Below are positions 63,093 through 64,000 of a stretch of DNA of 64,000 bases, in pieces. Source of the DNA: CALFVT01 sp039989855 (GTDB taxonomy: Bacteria; Pseudomonadota; Alphaproteobacteria; Caulobacterales; Maricaulaceae). How positions within the stretch are numbered: position 1 is the stretch's first letter; each line of letters starts with the position of its first letter. The translations under genes and the position numbers were made by a program. Location: positions 1 through 64,000 of the forward strand of contig JBDXGZ010000023.1 of the NCBI GenBank assembly GCA_039989855.1. The letters run 5' to 3'. The notes beneath the pieces were generated by a model. It was not told the DNA's origin. It made no database searches and saw only the letters and a list, made by a program, of their open reading frames with translations.

Positions 63093-63900
63093 TCGCAATT
63101 GCCTCCCACACTTTCATCGCCTGTACCGTCTCAGATACGTCGTGAACGCGGAGGATATCAGCTCCAGCTTGGGCTGACCAGAGGGCGGCTGCGAGGGAGC
63201 CGCCGAGGCGGTCATCGGCGCTGCTGCCGTCGATTTTGCCAATGAAGGACTTACGTGACGCGCCCATTAGCACAGGACAGCCAAGGGCCTTCAAAGACGC
63301 CAATTCCCGCAGGAGCGCTAAATTATCCTCTTGCCGTTTGCCAAACCCTATCCCCGGATCGAGGGTGATCATATCACGGTCAATCCCCGCAAATTCGCAG
63401 GCATCAAGCCGCTTGGCGAGCCAGTCTTTGACCTCAAATACGGGGTTATCATAATGGGGATTGTTCTGCATGGTTTCAGGTTTGCCCTGCGCGTGCATGA
63501 GGATAAGCGGACAGGCCAAGTCCGCCGCCACCGCCTCGGAGCGCTTATCAAAGGTGAGCGCCGAAACATCATTCCAAATATCCGCTCCCGCGAGGACAGC
63601 CGCTTCGGCCACTTCGGGCTTACGGGTATCAATGGAAATGATGGGGCCAATGTCAAAGTCCCGCGTGGCGTCCCGTAGCTCTATGATGACAGGAACCGTG
63701 CGGCGGACTTCTTCTTTGACGCTGATTTCCTCTGCGCCCGGACGGGTGCTTTCGCCGCCAATGTCGATAATATCCGCGCCTTGGTCGATCAGCTCTAGGG
63801 CCTGCTTCACCGCAACATCAAGGCTGTCATAGCGCCCACCGTCGGAGAAACTATCGGGCGTGACATTGAGTATGCCCATGATTTTTGGTCGTTTAAACAT
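63082..63900 (-). CDS. folP: Dihydropteroate synthase FolP
   Basis: Couples p-aminobenzoate to the pterin pyrophosphate in folate synthesis. A 272-residue TIM barrel with GILNVTPDSFSDGGRY at the start, then GADIIDIGGESTRPGA, LMHAQGKPETM and GASRKSFIGKI. Length is standard. It is co-directional with the partial gene to its right and separated from it by a terminator. Its stop overlaps the AT-rich orphan gene. Confidence 0.96.
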   Translation of the reverse strand: MFKRPKIMGILNVTPDSFSDGGRYDSLDVAVKQALELIDQGADIIDIGGESTRPGAEEISVKEEVRRTVPVIIELRDATRDFDIGPIISIDTRKPEVAEAAVLAGADIWNDVSALTFDKRSEAVAADLACPLILMHAQGKPETMQNNPHYDNPVFEVKDWLAKRLDACEFAGIDRDMITLDPGIGFGKRQEDNLALLRELASLKALGCPVLMGASRKSFIGKIDGSSADDRLGGSLAAALWSAQAGADILRVHDVSETVQAMKVWEAIANGN

Positions 63901-63912
63901 ATCCCGTTCATT

Positions 63913-63934
63913 AAAAATGCCCCGTGAGGGGCAT
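63913..63934 (-). terminator. Rho-independent terminator between the partial gene and folP
   Basis: ATGCCCC (63917-63923) pairs perfectly with GGGGCAT (63928-63934) over GTGA. On the minus strand it is followed by a short T-run (63913-63917). It lies just after the partial gene's stop and 13 bases before the folP start, so folP may depend on read-through or a promoter within the neighbour. Confidence 0.8.
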
Positions 63935-63941
63935 CTTAATT

Positions 63942-64000
63942 TTAAGCCTCAGCCGTGCCGCCAATCGTGCCGCCTTTCGGCTTACGTTTGGTGGTTGGAA
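63942..64000 (-). CDS. 3' end of a minus-strand gene (possibly ftsH)
   Basis: The last 18 codons read PTTKRKPKGGTIGGTAEA and then TAA (63942-63944). The rest lies beyond the window. A basic, glycine-rich, disordered C-tail and its place upstream of folP fit ftsH, which precedes folP in many alphaproteobacteria. The sequence itself does not prove this. Confidence 0.45.
   Translation of the reverse strand, partial: PTTKRKPKGGTIGGTAEA

Noticed and set aside
63331..63832. Plus-strand frames opposite folP
   Set aside because: Shadow frames of a clear DHPS gene.

Overview
The window looks like a chromosomal segment of a marine-type alphaproteobacterium, most likely Maricaulales/Hyphomonadaceae-like. 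This is inference from gene order and protein style: tig-clpP-clpX-lon, folA-hflK-hflC-DUF2065-degP, mreBCD-mrdA-rodA, serC-serA followed by purA, folP, a CrtW/CrtZ ketocarotenoid pair, and proline-rich outer-membrane proteins. Base composition is moderate, with AT-rich spacers and a few clearly AT-richer accessory genes.

Layout. 1-4852 (minus): rod-shape operon mreB-mreC-mreD-mrdA-rodA, with rodA cut by the window edge. 5038-12210: a DedA-like membrane protein, miaA, divergent serB, then the membrane quality-control operon folA-hflK-hflC-DUF2065-degP on the minus strand. 12254-14679 (plus): a VUT/YhhQ-type transporter and a secreted beta-helix lipoprotein. 14745-20939 (minus): tig-clpP-clpX-lon and tRNA-Val(TAC). 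21210-27891: a second DedA-type protein, a MaoC dehydratase, a very large BNR/sortilin-like secreted protein, a PepSY membrane protein and a beta-barrel protein with 28 consecutive prolines. 28021-31259: a fused alpha/beta E1 ketoacid dehydrogenase translationally coupled to a malonyltransferase-like protein. 31340-34648: AsmA. 34821-39261 (plus): a tight carotenoid operon, crtE, an ABC exporter pair, crtW, crtZ and a small membrane protein.

39262-41407 is accessory. It holds an unexplained block of nested inverted repeats, a head-to-head pair of dispersed palindromic repeats, a small membrane protein, a frameshifted HEPN-like gene and a small conserved-looking partner. 41502-45643 (minus) is a TPP-riboswitch operon: a histidine-phosphatase lipoprotein, a CesT/YbjN-like protein, two tandem PH-like membrane proteins, then thiC. 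A 10-codon relic of the thiC start lies between the two PH-like genes, which records a tandem duplication. 45698-49722 holds a metallo-beta-lactamase-fold protein, an acyltransferase, an alpha/beta-hydrolase lipoprotein and a repeat-rich lipoprotein.

49873-56039 (plus) carries serC-serA behind a structured leader, a small secreted protein, a GntR regulator and purA. 56036-56647 is a lipoprotein paralogue of the CesT-like protein in the thiC operon. 56929-60578 is a coupled pair: a transmembrane sensor whose class III cyclase domain has lost most catalytic residues, and an MscS channel fused to a degenerate cyclic-nucleotide-binding domain. The window ends with an EamA transporter and, on the minus strand, thiD, an AT-rich orphan membrane protein wedged in by overlaps, folP and the 3' end of another gene (possibly ftsH).

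The best candidates for undescribed biology are the TPP-controlled five-gene operon with its duplication scar, the pseudo-cyclase/MscS pair, the ABC transporter inside the ketocarotenoid operon, and the structured element at 39388-39603.
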